From assembly GCF_020882245.1 (NCBI RefSeq), contig NC_083600.1:45417019-45481018 (forward strand): a stretch of DNA of 64,000 nucleotides, in the 5' to 3' direction. The stretch is from Rhopalosiphum padi (Eukaryota > Arthropoda > Insecta > Hemiptera > Aphididae). Made by a program: the position numbers and the translations under genes. The notes beneath the pieces are model-generated. The model was not told where the DNA came from. It searched no databases and saw nothing but the letters and a program-made list of their open reading frames with translations. Positions 25,735 through 37,303 of the stretch are shown piece by piece. Each line of letters begins with the position of its first letter. The first letter of the stretch is position 1.

Positions 25735-26112
25735 TATTGGTTTCATCTCGCGAGTACAAATATTGGTGTATAATAAGCGATGAAACGAAAAACGAAATAA
25801 AAACGAAATTGGCTGTGCACAAATTGGAAGGAAACAATCCGGCGGTTTTATCAGCGTACAGCGCACGTAACAAACACCGTATTGTATAATAATAATAATA
25901 ATAATATTACAGTAGTAGTCGTTACCGTCGACGGCGTGAGCGTGGGACAATGGGTTTTGGTCCGATTAGAGATCGAGTAATTCGGCGCACTATATTATAT
26001 ATATTTACATATTATAATATACATATTCGCACAGGTATAACAATATACACACAACGTGATTGAACGAAAGTGATTTTATTTTGTTTATTTGGCGAAATTC
26101 GAATTTATTTTG

Positions 26113-26229
26113 GCATACAGGGTGTCCCGCTAATGTTTACCGTCTTAAATCGATAACAGTGTAATGCAAACACTACCGTCACACCGGTTAAGATCAGTAG
26201 TAACACCGTTTGCGAAACACTCTGTATGC
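26113..26229. mobile_element. Short MITE with GCATACAGGGTGT ends
   Basis: The left end is GCATACAGGGTGTCCCGC and the right end, reverse-complemented, is GCATACAGAGTGTTTCGC: 15 of 18 bases match. The element is about 117 bases and non-coding. Its terminal words resemble those of the larger element at 6444-6867. Confidence 0.75.
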
Positions 26230-26618
26230 AAACAAATAGCGCATGTATATATATATATGATATAAAGGTATAACACAATATACATACAAAGAAATAACAA
26301 TCTTAGTATGTATTATTATATAGTAATATCAATAATTTTTTTTTGTCCAGTTTATACAACTGCAGATTACGATTTTTCGACAGATCCAATTTGTGTGTGT
26401 TTGTGTGAGTGTGTAAAAGCAATCGGAAATAACGTAATATATAATTGACAGTATTATACGTGTTACAAACGCGTCAGCATGATGATAATCTAAATCGTAA
26501 ACGCAATTACATATTTTTCAAGTTGCTCATAATAATAATATTACACCAGTACGGAAAGAAAGAAAAAAACAATAATATTATAATAGTGTTAGTAATTTTT
26601 AGTCAAGTAACGCAATAG

Positions 26619-26760
26619 TTTTTTTTTTTTTTTTTTTTTGACAAAAGCAAACATTTAAAATACATACATATATATATATATACACATATATTTTAATATC
26701 TATTTATCTATATACATATATATATATATATATATATAATGTATATATATATACACATAG
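26619..26760. repeat. Poly-T tract followed by (TA)n arrays
   Basis: More than 20 T at 26619-26639, then TA arrays interrupted by CA, TTT and CTA. The region is strongly self-complementary. Confidence 0.9.
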
Positions 26761-28512
26761 AATATAGATATTAGATACATTATATGTATACATAAACTTA
26801 TCGATAGAATATTATAACTAAGTTTAGTGTTATAATGCGATGGCAATAATATATCCAATAAAACATTATAATAATAATAATTATTATTGTTATAACATAT
26901 AATATAATATTATTCTTAATACGTAATATTAATTTAACTACAATTTATATTCACGTGTTAAAACGATAAACGATAGAAACATTAAACACTAGGAACACAA
27001 AACTCGTTATGAAATAACGTTGATCACAATAGTTTTTTTTTTTAGGAGATTTATTTTCCTTTTGTTTATATTAATTATTTTTCACACCATAGGAAGATTT
27101 AAGAGATTAAAAAAAAGAGGACGTGAAACAAGAGTCAAAATGCCTGACATTTATTTTCGGAAATATTATATACAAAAGTGATTAATTCATCCGATCGGTG
27201 TATCTATTGTTCCTTACACAACCGTATACTCAATGTAATAATTTTGTCACTGTTGACATTTTTTATTGAATTTCAATTGTTATTTATCTTTAATAATTTT
27301 TAAATGATTTTAAAAAAAATGTAATGCTTTGTTTTTTTTTTATCGTGCTCATATTTTTTGTTATAGTTTTTGATTTATAATTGTACTGATTGATTTGTCA
27401 TAAAAGCGTTTGATCGCAGAAATTGTTTTAATTAAAACAAAATTAAAAATAATTTTAATAAGACTACGAATATAATATTATTGATTAAAAAAGAGCAAGG
27501 TTCAATGTTGTTATTGAAATTTCAGATTAAGTTCTTTTGAATTTACTGAATTAATAAAAATCATTATTTGGCGCCATTCATTAGTTAAAGGTATTTTTTT
27601 TCTTTTATGCTATAATAATTACAAAAAATTGGTCTTCGTCTACTTTGATCATATTATAATAATATTATTATTATATTCGTTTTTTGTTTATTCTTTTAAA
27701 AATTTCATTTCTCAAGAGATTTGTTAGAGAATAATATTAGCGGAGACTGATTTTTTTTCAATCCTTTAAGTTTCAGAAATATTTAAACGATTTTTTTTAA
27801 ATTCTAAAATCAGTAATTTTTTGCCCGCCATACTGTGGAACAAAGCGTACGGATATACAGGGTTTTTAATACCACCAGTCTCACTGAGCCGTATTTTCCG
27901 AAACGATTATATAGAATAAAATTATCGCTTGCATTCGTTAAAATGGTTTTTTTCCCCCGACTCTTTGTATTATTATATCGCAGAACCGTTTTATATAATA
28001 ATAATAATTATTATTCTATTTTATACACAAGAAAAAAAATTAATGTCTATCGTCGCAGACGCAGTGGGTATTGCGCCGCCGGTAAATACGGAAAAAGAGA
28101 CCACGCTCAAAAGACTTTTTTATATTGCGTTCGATATATATATATACATATAATGCGTATATTATAATATAGAGATAAACGAAGAAATTTAAAAGAAATA
28201 ATAACATCACCGCTGTCGGAGATTATATTTTAATTGTTATGCTTTTGATCACATAATATTACGTTTATATAAATATTTTAGGCGAGAGAATAATTTAGCT
28301 GTACAAACAATAACGTACATCTTACGTGATTTCAACCGTCGGCGACGGGCGATGTCACAATAATTATAATATATTATTATGTTCAGGTGAGCGAGGTGTG
28401 TGTAGGAATCGTGATGCACGAATCGAGTGCTTTTAACCGGCGGTGTTGATCCGACTGGCGGGATGACAGGATAAGGATATTATGTATTATAATAACATAT
28501 AATATAATATAT

Positions 28513-28531
28513 GAGAGAGAGAGAGAGAGAG
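28513..28531. repeat. (GA)n microsatellite
   Basis: About nine GA units in the likely 3' UTR of the cyclase gene. Confidence 0.93.
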
Positions 28532-28816
28532 TACTGAACTCTACAGCTATGATATACATATTATTGTGATATTATATAATAATCAAACAAACATATTTTT
28601 TTTGTCTTTCTTTTTTTACGTTTTTCCTCGCATCGGCATAATATTATGGTGAGTGCAATTCTACGGGTGGGCAACGACCAAAAAAACACAAAAAAATTAC
28701 AATAATATAATATAATATCATAAGACTCGACGTCGTTCCGCCGGTGCGCGTGTATATTGTAATCATCTACGAGGAAACGGTGACGGCTGCGGAAGTGATG
28801 GTGGTGATGGTATTGT

Positions 28817-29012
28817 TCAGCTGTCCAAGGTGAGCTGTCGCAAGCCGGCGGTGACGTGAGCGTCCAAGTCGGTGGCGTCGTCGGGCGACAAGTCGGGGTG
28901 CGCGTACGACAACAGGAAATGGCACGTGCCCGGTATGTGCTCGGGGAATCCGACGGGCAGACACGACCGGCTCCTCTCCTCGAACGAGAACCCGGGGGTC
29001 TTCATCAGCAGC
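28817..29012 (-). CDS. Soluble guanylate cyclase alpha subunit, terminal exon
   Basis: Last coding exon, encoding 64 residues after a split Gln codon and ending in TGA at 28817-28819. The frame opens LLMKTPGFSFEERSRSC and contains GFPEHIPGTCHFLLSYAHP, matching the end of the cyclase domain of sGC alpha subunits (the family pattern is PxxIPGxCHFL). About 30 residues follow, acidic (PDLSPDDATDLD) and ending TLDS. The acceptor reads tgttcgcag before GCTGCTG. Exon phase fits the donor at 31027, restoring Gln from CA plus G. The protein is one half of the cytosolic NO-sensing heterodimer that makes cGMP from GTP. In the 3' direction the first minus-strand ATTAAA I noted is at 28229-28234 and the first AATAAA at 27687-27692, so the poly(A) site is not settled. 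The family assignment is firm; the symbol is left blank because the species is not known. Confidence 0.95.
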
Positions 29013-29090
29013 CTGCGAACAGCGAGCACGCGATCGCGTTAATAACGTATTTCATAATAATATACTATAACGTCATCACACTGTGTGCTT

Positions 29091-29114
29091 ATGATGATGA
29101 TGATGATGATGATG
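29091..29114. repeat. (GAT)n microsatellite
   Basis: Eight ATG/GAT units, about 80 bases inside the last sGC alpha intron. Confidence 0.93.
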
Positions 29115-30046
29115 AGGAGTAGGATAATGATATAACATGGTACAACGTTTGAATACGTTTTGGGAATATTTTTGCTACAAATTCACGACACGATTATGAT
29201 GGGTTACGCACATACACACGAATACGACGCGTTTACGGCGTATATACACATCTACTATGATTTATGAACTTTTGAAAGCGATAAATATTGACGGAGAACA
29301 CAAAGTTCACGGTGTCCTTAAATAATATTTATCTCTGTTCGGTCCAAGATTTACCGGTAAGAGAATATGAGTGTAGATAACCTAACCAAAATACAAATAA
29401 TAAATTTCAGAAATCAAATTGAAACTACGACTTCAACCGATGGTAAATGAACAAAGTTTTACAAGAGATCATTTGTGGGACGATCGAGCGCCAACGTCTT
29501 TGTGGTGCTGAGGGTAGTCGGTTTTCTCATATCAAAACTAAATCGTTTGAAGGAGGAGATATAAACGTCAGTATTAAATATTATAACGCAATATCAATAT
29601 ATGTATTGCGTATTATCAAACAATATTATTTATGCGTTTGGATTAAAAGCATATATTCACGTTTAATACACCTAATTTGAGCCATGCGAATGTATTTAAT
29701 ATATTATAGTCTTTTATGAATTTCGGACGAATACAAGACGTATAAGACGGTGGCGTCTATACACACCGAAATCTCCGAGTACTCAGTGTACCTGTGTCTA
29801 TATAACAAACATAATATTCAATTGAGAGACCTTTAATGTTAGAGCGTACATATAATATATTTATAGGTCTTAAAGTATTAAATAATTCAGGAATTCGAGA
29901 ACCATATGCAGATAGAAGCTACCTCGATATTAATTTATCGTGTCGATAAGAATTGTTTAACTGCAATATATTATATTATTATAATATTACATATACAACG
30001 CGGATAAACAATATATATATATTTTTATATATATAAATGAAGACGG

Positions 30047-30050
<4 letters not shown>

Positions 30051-30077
<27 letters not shown>
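30051..30077. repeat. (TA)n microsatellite
   Basis: About 13 TA units within the last sGC alpha intron. Confidence 0.93.
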
Positions 30078-30084
<7 letters not shown>

Positions 30085-30193
30085 TAGGTGGAATGATGGA
30101 ATTCCAAGTATCAATCATTCGTGTAGAGATTTATTCAAGTTGCGCGCGATGAAGCCGAAATACGCTCTGCACTTTAAAAGGAATACATACTTG

Positions 30194-30228
<35 letters not shown>

Positions 30229-30236
30229 TGAGAGAG
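30194..30236. repeat. Compound (TA)n(GA)n microsatellite
   Basis: TA units switch directly to GA units. The short Tyr-Ile and Arg-Glu runs in nearby frames come from this tract. Confidence 0.93.
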
Positions 30237-31027
30237 TTATTGGAGTGTATTCGTCGACTGGTTGGAATATCCGTGGGACCAACCCGGAGAATAATACGGG
30301 GAACGATAAAAAAAGGACAGTACAAGTCGTCTGTGTGCAATAATATATGACCCAAGTGGACCGAGCGGTAAAATGATATCGAATTGAAAGATGGAAAAAT
30401 AAAATTTTGCGTCTATGCTGGTATAAGATTTTTTTTTTCTCCACAATCCGTGCGGCCTGAAGGGTAGCGAAAACGGCTATTTAAAGATATCGTATACACA
30501 CACATATATAAACCATTTATTATTTTTTATAGATATGTTTTATTTTTTACAGAATTCATGCCGAACCGTTCGATTTATCAAAAAAAATAAAACGTTTTAC
30601 AGACATCTCGATCGCTGCTGAAACCGTAGAGGAGACTTTGTAAAGTTGTACGTAGGTAGGAATATCATATTTTATATTCTCGAACCAGCGAAAGTTTAAA
30701 ATAAAATACTAGTAAAATCTTGAAAAGTAATATTTATACGGTCGATCATTATATTAAATACGTGTCCAGGGCTAACGCATCGTATAATAAAATCGTATAT
30801 ATAATTAATTTTGGCAAATAAATTAATTATTTTCAGGCAACTCGAGTGAAATAGAAATAATGTGCTTCTCTGCTGTCTTCGAGTCACCCATATTAGGTAC
30901 TCCCGCGCTACAATAATTTTAAATTCGACGATCGCGTCATGTCCGACCACGGTTATTATAACAAGAAGTGAGTAGGAAAATAGGAAATAAACGTTTAATA
31001 ATATTAGAGCACATTATATATACTTAC

Positions 31028-31182
31028 TGGTGAGTAGTCGGACTGACGTTTATCCGGAGCGGTTCGCTACCAGACTCGAACTTGTTGGCGATTGTCACGT
31101 TGTGGCCGAACAAGCAATATCTCGGCATTTTTACGCCCACCACGCCGGCCAATATCGATCCGGTGTGCAATCCGATTCGCAT
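31028..31182 (-). CDS. Soluble guanylate cyclase alpha subunit, penultimate exon
   Basis: A 155-base exon encoding MRIGLHTGSILAGVVG, then VKMPRYCLFGHNVTIANKFE, then SGSEPLRINVSPTTHQ with the final Gln codon split. This is the class III nucleotide cyclase core. The subunit type can be read from it: catalytic beta subunits have Asn and Arg in the VNxxSR stretch that bind ribose and stabilise the transition state, whereas here the positions hold Thr and Lys (VTIANK), as in alpha subunits. The acceptor is cgtctcgtttgcag before ATG, in phase 0 with the preceding exon. The donor is gtaagta, leaving phase 2. Alpha supplies metal-binding aspartates to the shared active site and beta supplies the Asn/Arg pair; this is family knowledge, and the Thr/Lys residues are seen directly. 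The initial ATG is internal, not a start codon. Confidence 0.97.
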
Positions 31183-32618
31183 CTGCAAACGAGACGATTA
31201 AAAAATGAGTCTACCGAACCGAACTAGCTTAATAGCGAGTTGTACCAGACACACGGCGTGTTTTTAGTATTATACGATTTTGCGAATGTAAAACACAAAA
31301 CACGTATAATATTTTCGATCGGATGCACGCATATGCAATACGAAATGCACGTAAACACACACCCGCACGCGCATTCACCTGTTTTAATAAAATATACGTT
31401 TGTGCATTGCGAGTGCACTCTCGTTTATGTGTTTAATTTTGAACATTTTCGTGTTTTTATATACACGATACACTGATGTTCCAAAGGTTAGGTCTGGTGT
31501 TGCTGTTCTCTAAAAGAGGACGAAAAACAAATTATATCTCCAGAACCAGAGTTGAAAAATGTTATCCTTTGAATAAGCGGTTGACAGTTTAAACGTAATT
31601 AGAACAGAAACCGTAAAATGAAAAAAAAAATAATAACAATATCATTAAACAAAACATAACGCTAAACGAGCAATTACGAATATTATTACCTACCTGGTTA
31701 CCTACATAAAAGTTACTAAGCCCGAATAAAATGTATAATTTTTGTATAATCCTGTGAATAAATATGAGTATCGCGGTGTACGAACAAAGTTTTAATTTCG
31801 GTAATAGATGGAGTAAAGGCGATTACTAAGTTTGTAATCAATGACGGGAATTGTATGATAAATTAAGTTTAATTTTAAGTGTAAGAATAGTAAGAATAGT
31901 ACTACAGCGTTGCATATATTATGAAACAACGCAGAACTTATAATAGAGTTATACATACCTACAACATGAAAACGTTTTAATTCATAATGACGTAAAAAGA
32001 CATTAAAAAAAAAAACAACAAAAAAACTTTGGTTACAGTTTTACGACTAACATAATGGTGTTGGGGGAGAGGGGCGGGTAGTGGAGGTTCAAGATGGCTC
32101 AGACCAAAGCCGCGCTCGAATACCAATCAAAAGTATATAAAACAATTATAATAATAGGCGCGGCCGGCCAGAGAAATAATAACTTTTTTGGTATATAAAA
32201 CAATTTGCCGGAATCGTAAAACGAAAATAAAAAAAAAACAAAGGAAGGACCGGAAACAACTATATCAATAACAATATTAGCCGATTGAAATGGATATTTT
32301 TCGGGGTCGGTACAGGCGCAGTTTCTATTTAGCAGATACGTTTTACGACGCCAATACTGCACGCACAGTCGTAACATATACCGCATAATTTATGATATCG
32401 CGTATTATATCGCAGTTAAGTATTTGAGCGCGTATACTGTTCTGATATTATTAAAATAGACTTTAGCGCCATTATTATGAAAACTATTAGTTTGGAGCAT
32501 TAAAAGATTACGCGCAGATTTAATTCCCTAAGCTCGTAATCCCCCGGTTATAATACATTATTCGGTACGTATAGTAGGTACACACGTTCGACGTTTTATA
32601 ATAATATAATATAATAGA

Positions 32619-32619
<1 letters not shown>

Positions 32620-32657
<38 letters not shown>
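32620..32657. repeat. (CA)n microsatellite, longest in the window
   Basis: About 19 uninterrupted CA units. Confidence 0.97.
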
Positions 32658-32660
<3 letters not shown>

Positions 32661-33511
32661 GAGCCTGCAGATCGCGTACCGCAATAACAATATCGCAATA
32701 TCGTTTAGTGTTTTCGCGGTGCATACTGAAAAATAAACGCGAGCGGAATCGTATTTTTACGATTACGGCGGTGATGATAATAACAATGATAATATGTATG
32801 CACCGCTAATATTATTATTAATTATCGTTGTGCACTCACGGGAATTATGTGGGGCAGACGTACGTTAATATTATATTATACGTCGCGTGGGTTGACCAGT
32901 GACCGTACATAAACGACCACGTAGGTACCGATATTTAAATGTTAATAATATTCGTGGTTAAAGTGGCGTAACGCCAATAATAGGTTCGTATGCAATTTTT
33001 TCTCGGAATTTTCACCAAAGTTCACAGCACAACGTTTGACGTTGTATAATACGAGTATATAATATATTATTATTGTTATTAGCGTCCGTTCGATTAAAAC
33101 GCACTTAAATGCCGAATTTAACGTTAGGCATGTATATAATGTTCACGCATATTAAATAGCAATTACGATGATATGCGGCGGTGTATAGGTATTTATTAAC
33201 GCCGTCCGCGTCGTTGTCAACGAGTTTTTAATGTCGTAAGACGAAACGAAATTTTATAATATTTAAGCCGCGTTAATGTGACGATAACGTGAAAAATATG
33301 TGAAGAATTCGCATCCGAATCGTACGCGATCGTTCCGATATATTTATTATATACATTTTCAGCCTGCATGATCTATATATATATACGTATATTATATATT
33401 GTATTACTCTTCCGCAATCTTTTGTGTTTTTCAGCCCTATCTCGCCGTAATCGCTATATTATACTCGGACTTTTACCCGATTTATTACTCGAACAGCGTT
33501 CCTGGCTATAC

Positions 33512-33533
33512 CCGCCGCCGCCGCCGCCGCCGC
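33512..33533. repeat. (CCG)n tract
   Basis: Seven CCG units. It produces the Pro or Arg run in overlapping plus-strand frames, which are not genes. Confidence 0.93.
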
Positions 33534-35163
33534 CTACACACCGTTGTCGACTACTCTTATTCCGCAAAGGTTTTCCGAAATCCCCGAGGGATACGTGTCC
33601 GACGTTTTTATCTGCAGCCGCGGTCGAGCCGGCAGACGAAATCCACTATTCTGGCCGTTCAATTGTTGTTGAATTTAATCTAAATTGACGTTTTCTAAGT
33701 ACGCGACGTGTCCGTACACTGTGCACTCGAATAATAATAATTAAATATGTATACAATAATGGTACGTACGCGTTTCGACGGTTTGTTCGCTGCACTCGCG
33801 CGATCGTATATTATGTTATTTTATTCGTTTATTCGTTTTTCGCCGCAGTCGTCGTTGTCCGTCATACATTTTACTAAGCTAGCGAATGTCACAGAGCCCG
33901 AAAATAATCTCTTAGCGTTAAAAATAAACGTCGGTTTTTTTACGTCTACCGGAAAGTCTTTTTCTTAATCATCGAGTCTGTTCGCGATACCTTACCGTTC
34001 ACTCGATTATATTAGTCTCGTGTAATGTGTCGAGAGAATTCGATTTGAGTAAAACGTGAAAAAAACCGACTCTCTCGAACGGGCACTGACGAGGTTTTCA
34101 TAATAATTACATTCCGTACTTTTACGTACTATTTTTTTAGTTTTATTAGCTTTTTATTTTTAAAAATGTGTTCTCCAGCGCGCTCAACTATTCAGTAAAG
34201 TCTTTAAGATTTAGGTGTTTGCCAACGCCAAACGGGAAATAAAAGAGGACAATCTGAGAGTAGGTACAAAATGTATTATACACGAGTTTGTGGGGCACAC
34301 GTGTTGTCCATACAAAACGAACGGTTTTGATCCGACCGTCGATCGCCGTGCTGTACCGGCCGCGCAAGGAAACTCACGTAGGTACGCGGCATGTATTACA
34401 TATTATACGAATTGTTATGATATATATATATATTGTACACGAGGGAGGGTCTTCTCGTCGATACCGGATACGCGTTCTTGCAAATCGGAAACAAACAGGC
34501 CGACTACACTTTATCCGCTATACACAGTCGTTTTTCGGTAAATTATTAATGTGTTTTCGATAATATTTTTTTACATCGCTTAAATAATTGCTCATAATAT
34601 AATATAACAAATATCCAACCGGTAGTTAATTAGTAATTATTTAGCACTTAGTCGTAAAAGCATTCACATCGTTATAGATAAGCGGATTCGAGTTGCATCT
34701 ATAGTAACGGCCGGGTACCTCGCGCGATGTTGATCCTCATCACTACTTCCGTCACATCTTAACTTTATGAACACTAATATGACTTGGTATAATTAGCAGT
34801 TGACGGCGTGATAGAAATTTCAATTTATATTTTTCGTAAAATATAAAATCGAAAAAACGGACGTCGTCGTCATTTCCAAGTGAAAAATTATGAGTTTTTT
34901 TTCTTAAAAAACTTCGCGTCGCAATGACGATTGAAAATCGCGTAAACAATTTATAATATAATATTATGATTTATGACGTTTGAAAACGCAAACACGACAT
35001 TTAATCGGAAAACGACTGTCCGGTGAAATGTCGTCGCTGCAGTTATTTCATACGTCGTCGTTGTGACGCGCGTGTGATACGATATGAACACAACACGACC
35101 GTATAGGTTGAGGTGGTATACGCGGCGGCTTTATAAAACGACGTAATATTATAATATCTATTC

Positions 35164-35344
35164 CAGGGGTGGCCAAACCGCGGCTCGCATCTTACCGTAA
35201 CGTTTTTACAAAAAAATTGATTTAATATGAATTTACGTATATTTATATGTAACTTTTTTTTTTTTTTTGTTACATTTTGGCTCTTCCATATTTATTTTTA
35301 ATATATTTGGTGGTTCGCGAGTCTCTTCTCGCCGGCCACTCCTG
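35164..35344. mobile_element. hAT-like MITE with CAGGGGTGGCC ends
   Basis: The left end is CAGGGGTGGCCAAACCG and the right end, reverse-complemented, is CAGGAGTGGCCGGCG. CAGRGGTGGCC-type termini are typical of non-autonomous hAT elements. The length is 181 bases. ATCTATTC lies immediately to the left; ATCTATAT lies three bases beyond the right end, so an 8-bp duplication may survive in decayed form. Internal words CGGCTCGCATC and GGTTCGCGAG are also roughly inverted. Confidence 0.72.
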
Positions 35345-35726
35345 CAGATCTATATTATTATACTCTCGTCGGACGATCGGGTGCCGTCGACCGGGTTTTT
35401 TTCACTAGAATTCTGACGATAAAAAATAACGATACCGACCGAACGCGCGTAGTTAAAATTCAATATAACCGACACGGCATGGGCTGCGCGCGGTACAGGT
35501 ATATACACCGCGGCGTATAATAATAATAATAATATACAACGCCGCGATATTATTATAATGATTAGAGCCGTCGCTCGAAAACGAGACGTATATTACTTTG
35601 TATAATATTATTATAATCCGGTCGGCGGCGCGCGTCGCGGTGCGGCGGCGTACCGTACCGTATAATATAATATAATATTATTATTATTTTAAACAACAAC
35701 AGCGAACAATATTCCTGTACCTACGT

Positions 35727-35750
35727 ATAATAATAATAATAATAATAATA
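35727..35750. repeat. (AAT)n microsatellite
   Basis: Eight units. A shorter TAA tract lies about 200 bases before it. Confidence 0.93.
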
Positions 35751-37159
35751 TAACGGCCGATACCCGTATTATATTATGTTCCCGCGGGACGAGAAAGACG
35801 ACCGCACGCGAGCCGCGCACTGTAAATATGTGCAACGTATAAAATATTAAACCGACGTGTAATTATATAGTGATACAGCTACTATACGGTTTTAACGGGC
35901 ACCACGCGAGACGTCCGCCCCGTCGCGGCACCAGCGGGGGGGTGGTGGGTCCGGCCACAGAGTTTTGGCAAACCGAAAACGATGCGCTGTGGTGGTAGAT
36001 GCAGTTTTTGGATTTTTGGAATTCCGATATGGAGGTACTTACGGCAATACGTGTCGAAAAACGTTTATTACCGTCGTCGTCATTGAAACGATAATAATAA
36101 TAATGTGATACTTATGAGCTATGCGTTTTTTAAGTGCAAACGCGTATTATAATACGCTTGCGGAGCGACGAGACGCCTTAAAAATGCAGTACCCTCGACA
36201 GCGTTGTAGCTAAATGACCTAACCGGAACGCCGCGTTTTCATAGGTCTGTCGGTGAAGTACATTTTTTTTATCTTTTCGATAATATCGCACTCGTCGGAA
36301 ACCAGAGAATATTTTAGTATACGCACTACGCGTAATGCGACTAGTTAGGGCTCGATTTGACGAACAATTATATAGTACGCGTTTAACGCTCGGGAACGAG
36401 GAGTGATATTACCTATGACAATGTAATATTATGATACGTGCGATTTCGATGTATCATTATGCGTCACGATAAAATTAAATATTTAAACAGTTGCGCCAAA
36501 TAAATCATTCAAGAACTAATTCAGTCGTAATCAAACCTAGGCTTTTAAACGATCTGGGAACCGATGTGGACGGATTTTCATATTTTTATATCGTTACACG
36601 GGGCTGCTAAAATAAAAATAAAAGTATTTTTTTATCTATTTTAAAATATTTAAAATGATGTTTTGTTGGTTTAAACATTTTTTTATTTTATTTTAAAATT
36701 AAAATTATAATTGTATATGCTTTATATTTATTAAATATTTTAATATTTATATTATTTTATTATTTATCTTTATAATATGTCACAGTGTGTTTTCGTTAAA
36801 CAAAAAATACAAAATAAATATAGTTCATTTTAGGACAAAAAATTATTTATAACGATAATCAAAAAATAAAAATAAAATGTTTATCGCTACTCCTAATCGT
36901 TTTGAACATTAATACGTATTAAAAACCCTTTAAAACAAAATATGTGTTTAAATAAAAAATATTTTAATCGCTTTGCAACCCTGAATTGGTAGTATCGTTC
37001 GAACCGTGCAGACTATATATGCGGACAGACCGTCATCGGTACAGCGCGACGTGTAATATCATAACGTTTTCAGCTAAACGTTCACAAGGAGGATATCAAT
37101 TGTATAGGTTATGAGAAAAAAAAATTGTAAAATATATCGTGTATTAAACATGGATTTAC

Positions 37160-37303
37160 TCTGATCGGTTTCCCGTCGTGTGTGTGATGAGTTTTACACG
37201 TTTCGATCATCTTCAGAGCCATCCATGCGATTTGCTGAGCGTGTATCGAACTGAACTTGTGTAAGCCCGAAGCCACGCAGTAGGCATCGCCAATTGTCTC
37301 TAC
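37160..37303 (-). CDS. Soluble guanylate cyclase alpha subunit, internal exon
   Basis: A 144-base, 48-codon exon, phase 0 at both ends. It encodes VETIGDAYCVASGLHKFSSI, then HAQQIAWMALKMIETCKTHH, then THDGKPIR. VETIGDAYC is the cyclase signature whose Asp is the second metal-binding aspartate of sGC alpha. HAxxxAxMALKMxE is typical of sGC rather than receptor or adenylate cyclases. The acceptor is excellent: a long T tract ending catttacag, then GTAGAG. The donor is AGA followed by gtaaat. Joining to the exon at 31182 gives KPIR-MRIGLH, as in the family. The exon supplying the first aspartate (FSDIVGFT motif) and everything N-terminal to it should precede this one, but I could not find them in the window, so the gene is 5'-partial here. 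Confidence 0.97.

Larger units (their letters stand above)
23941..28816. other. Region 3' of sGC alpha, no further gene recognised
   Basis: CpG-rich between about 24 and 26 kb, then AT-rich with long T and TA tracts. The part nearest 28816 is probably 3' UTR of the cyclase, but its end cannot be fixed by eye. The plus frame at 25231-25530 starts with a hydrophobic run produced by a T-rich tract and is not supported as a gene. Confidence 0.55.
29013..31027 (-). other. Intron of sGC alpha between the last two exons
   Basis: A phase-2 intron of 2015 bases, from gtaagta to ttcgcag. It contains a (GAT)n tract, TA and GA microsatellites near 30.05-30.24 kb, and otherwise AT-rich sequence. Short open frames inside it on both strands are low-complexity or repeat-driven, and I see no nested gene. 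Confidence 0.9.
31183..37159 (-). other. Intron of sGC alpha, about 6 kb
   Basis: A phase-0 intron of 5977 bases, from gtaaat to gtttgcag. It holds a (CA)n tract near 32.6 kb, a CCG tract near 33.5 kb, a hAT-like MITE at 35164-35344 and AAT tracts. Between about 32.4 and 36.4 kb the sequence is CpG-rich. From about 36.5 kb to the exon it is AT-rich and CpG-poor. Confidence 0.88.

Noticed and set aside
28229..28234. Minus-strand ATTAAA as the poly(A) signal of the cyclase
   Set aside because: Such hexamers are expected by chance in AT-rich DNA; with AATAAA at 27687-27692 also possible, neither can be chosen without transcript ends.
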